The notes under the pieces are model-generated. The model was given only the letters and a program-made list of their open reading frames with translations. It did not search any database and had not been told where the DNA came from. Both the position numbers and the translations under genes were made by a program. Of a stretch of DNA of 64,000 nucleotides, positions 62,331 through 64,000 are shown one piece after another. Positions within the stretch are counted from its first letter, which is position 1; every line of letters begins with the position of its first letter. Origin of the DNA: Clavaria fumosa (taxonomy: Eukaryota > Basidiomycota > Agaricomycetes > Agaricales > Clavariaceae); assembly GCA_951802425.1 (NCBI GenBank), contig OX637795.1, positions 1,674,001-1,738,000 on the forward strand. Reading direction: 5' to 3'.

Positions 62331-63194
62331 AAGAACCATTTAACAATGTGGGCAAGCTCACCAGAATATTTTTACAATTTGTAATATTTTCTATGAATAT
62401 CTAAAAATGATTCTCTTTATTACACTAAAATATTATTTCTGGAAGAACTAGTGGGATTTATTGAAAACCCGGTATTTATAAAAATGCTATCATAATGGGC
62501 TACCTTCATGAATATTTTCAAGATTTCTACAATGAAATTGAATTCAGAGAGTCTTTTGCAAGAATTTCCCATTTTTCACACATTGTCTCCTAAATTGTGA
62601 GTGAATGCAAGGAGATACCAATGCAGTTTTGAGATATATCATGTGTCTCATTGTATCCTACATTGCATAATATTTCCAAAATTTTAGCTAATAAACTGAA
62701 AAAGTTTTCTCTATATGCATTCAAAAAAGATGAATGAATCAATGAATCAATGAATGAAAAATGTGCCCTTTTCTGGGGTTGATAAGAATGAATTCTTGAT
62801 AAATCAATAACTTGTAATTAACACCCCTGCTCCTGCCATTCCCACCATACCCACCAAACTTGTCATTCACCACTGCATCCCCACCATCAGCCTAAATAGA
62901 CATTTTTTGACTGCCACATAAGTATTTTTTGCTAAGACTGAATGCTTACATAACTTGAATGCTTACATAACTAGTCAAACAATAGTTATTTATTTCCCGC
63001 TTTGGTACTGTACTGACTGAATGCTTACATAACTAGTCATGAAAATATGCGCCTGCCAGTTTTGTTTGGTCCGTATCACATAACCGTGATGTGACTCTAG
63101 TTGGGGGCAGAAAGTGGATCTGGTGTCATGTCTGGACCTGCCCCATTAATCAAAAACTCCAGTGATAGGGACCTAGAAAGGCTGAATTAAATTT
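62331..63194. other. AT-rich non-coding region with short direct repeats
   Basis: No open frame of note. GAATGCTTACATAACTAGTCA occurs in three copies at about 62938-63040, and an AATGAATCA run lies at 62730-62760. Low GC compared with the gene island. Confidence 0.6.
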
Positions 63195-63275
63195 GTACTA
63201 ATAGTTCAGTGGTTATCTCTGTTACGGACTATCTCTGTGGTACAGAAGTGCATGAGTTCAAACCCTGGTTGTGAC
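63195..63275 (+). repeat. tRNA-like pol III unit (SINE head or tRNA relic)
   Basis: Box A TAGTTCAGTGG (63202-63212, fits TRGYnnARnnG) and box B GTTCAAACC (63256-63264, fits GWTCRAnnC), 43 bases apart, flanked by 7-base arms with 4 Watson-Crick pairs and one wobble of 7. The anticodon and T stems pair badly, so it is not a working tRNA. The layout suits the tRNA-derived head of a SINE or a decayed tRNA. No A-tail was found directly behind it. Confidence 0.35.
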
Positions 63276-63330
63276 ATTATTATTTCAGCCACTTTTATGA
63301 GTCCGCTGCACATGCATGGACACAAGTATT

Positions 63331-63900
63331 TTAATAATTGACTATATACATTTTATAAGGACAAAATAAATCTACCTGAGATTGACATGAGGCAAAGGTT
63401 ATAGTATATATATATTTACTCACCTCCATAGAATTTTGACAGAGTCTTCTGTTACCTCTTCCTGGACAATCTGCCTGTTTGCATAAAGCACATTTCTTTA
63501 CTCTTCTTTGCATAGACCAATTCACAGAATTGGACTGGTGTGATCCAGAGCTCAGTGGATGCTTTGGGAGAAGAGGAGTGGTGGTTTGCTTTGCAGCTTC
63601 AGACTGAGATTCAAATGAAGTATTCTGAAGGGTGCTTCCTTGAATCTCTATATTCTCTGTGATTGAGCTGCCTTCTTCTACTTCCATGGGAGTGGTGGTT
63701 TGCTCAGCAGCTAATAATCTCCTAGACTGACATTCAGCTGGGGCATTCTGAGGAGTTCCTCTTTGAATCCCAACATGCTCTCCAATTGAGCTGCATTCTC
63801 CTGCTTCTATGTTTTGATCATTGGCATCCACAATAGTGGGTCCATGCCCTATTTCTACACCAGGATGTAGTTTTGATGCAGCAGCTAAGACAGTTGCCAA
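63331..63900 (-). CDS. Unidentified protein fragment with Cys cluster
   Basis: Minus strand, ATG at 63900. Ser/Thr/Gln-rich with two internal similar stretches (IGEHVGIQRGTPQNAP and ITENIEIQGSTLQNTS), then RVKKCALCKQADCPGRGNRRLC near the end, a C-x2-C-x4-C-x7-C cluster. A GTGAGT donor (GAG|GTGAGT, about 63420) suggests that the real exon ends there and the last 28 codons are intron. Such C-terminal Cys clusters occur in fungal transposase-like proteins, but I do not recognise the family. Upstream sequence to 64000 shows no further exon. Confidence 0.35.
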   Translation of the reverse strand: MATVLAAASKLHPGVEIGHGPTIVDANDQNIEAGECSSIGEHVGIQRGTPQNAPAECQSRRLLAAEQTTTPMEVEEGSSITENIEIQGSTLQNTSFESQSEAAKQTTTPLLPKHPLSSGSHQSNSVNWSMQRRVKKCALCKQADCPGRGNRRLCQNSMEVSKYIYTITFASCQSQVDLFCPYKMYIVNY

Positions 63901-64000
63901 ATGACTCTGTGACTTGATTCTGTGAGTGTTGGGCCATCACTGAGCCTCACTTCCTATGAGGGTACACAGTCCCTGCTGATGTTCTATCCAGCTCTTGTAG

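Overview
This window is eukaryotic and most likely from a filamentous basidiomycete (Agaricomycetes-type). The evidence is short introns (46-60 bp, GT...AG), chromodomain Ty3/gypsy elements, a LINE with a C-terminal RNase H, many hAT transposons with BED fingers and 8-bp target duplications, and no bacterial signals. Species cannot be named from sequence alone. About 90% of the window is transposable elements and satellite, nested several deep; it reads like heterochromatin with one small gene island.

Layout. 1-4548: right part of a hAT element whose transposase is split by a 3-kb insertion bounded by inverted 10-bp minisatellites. 4549-14975: a large inverted structure with 45-bp tandem repeats at both ends. 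It holds fold-back hairpins, a 1.45-kb hAT derivative (6555-8009) and a second hAT-type element (9095-14781) that contains gypsy copy A (9606-14690). 15075-16110: a G-protein alpha gene fragment and hAT debris. 16395-20870: a decayed LINE on the minus strand, split by a 1.4-kb solo-LTR-like insertion. 20880-36680: a TTGGCCAG-rich satellite block (periods about 127 and 177 bp, with an internal inversion) into which a pogo-type transposon (22975-25389), a gag-only LTR element (26509-30867) and gypsy copy B (31098-36631) inserted.

36632-41271 is the only gene island. It has a small hAT derivative with perfect 8-bp target duplications, then two co-oriented host-like genes. The first is a 300-aa protein with an HELSH zinc-peptidase-like motif (one intron). 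The second is a 371-aa protein (two introns) that combines a ubiquitin-like C-terminal tail (LVLRLRGG), an SH3-like domain and a beta-rich C-terminal domain ending in a PxxP segment. I do not recognise this architecture; it is the best candidate for an undescribed system.

41278-47171: gypsy copy C, very young (LTRs identical by eye, perfect AATTC duplication) but with one CGA-to-TGA stop in its zinc knuckle and two compensating frameshifts. 47453-49461: a GC-rich fold-back that carries a fragment of a methylcrotonyl-CoA carboxylase beta gene. 49750-58766: a Copia element split by a 5.29-kb hAT (51551-56840). That hAT encodes what looks like an intact 833-aa transposase (11 exons) and also carries host gene pieces (GDP-L-fucose synthase and a NOP16-like piece). 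58862-64000: a mariner-type MITE, a pair of inverted LTR-like repeats, AT-rich sequence, a degenerate tRNA-like pol III unit and a protein fragment with a Cys cluster.

Two themes join the window: repeated capture of host gene fragments by hAT and fold-back elements, and CpG-to-TpG decay that turns Arg CGA codons of older elements into TGA stops.
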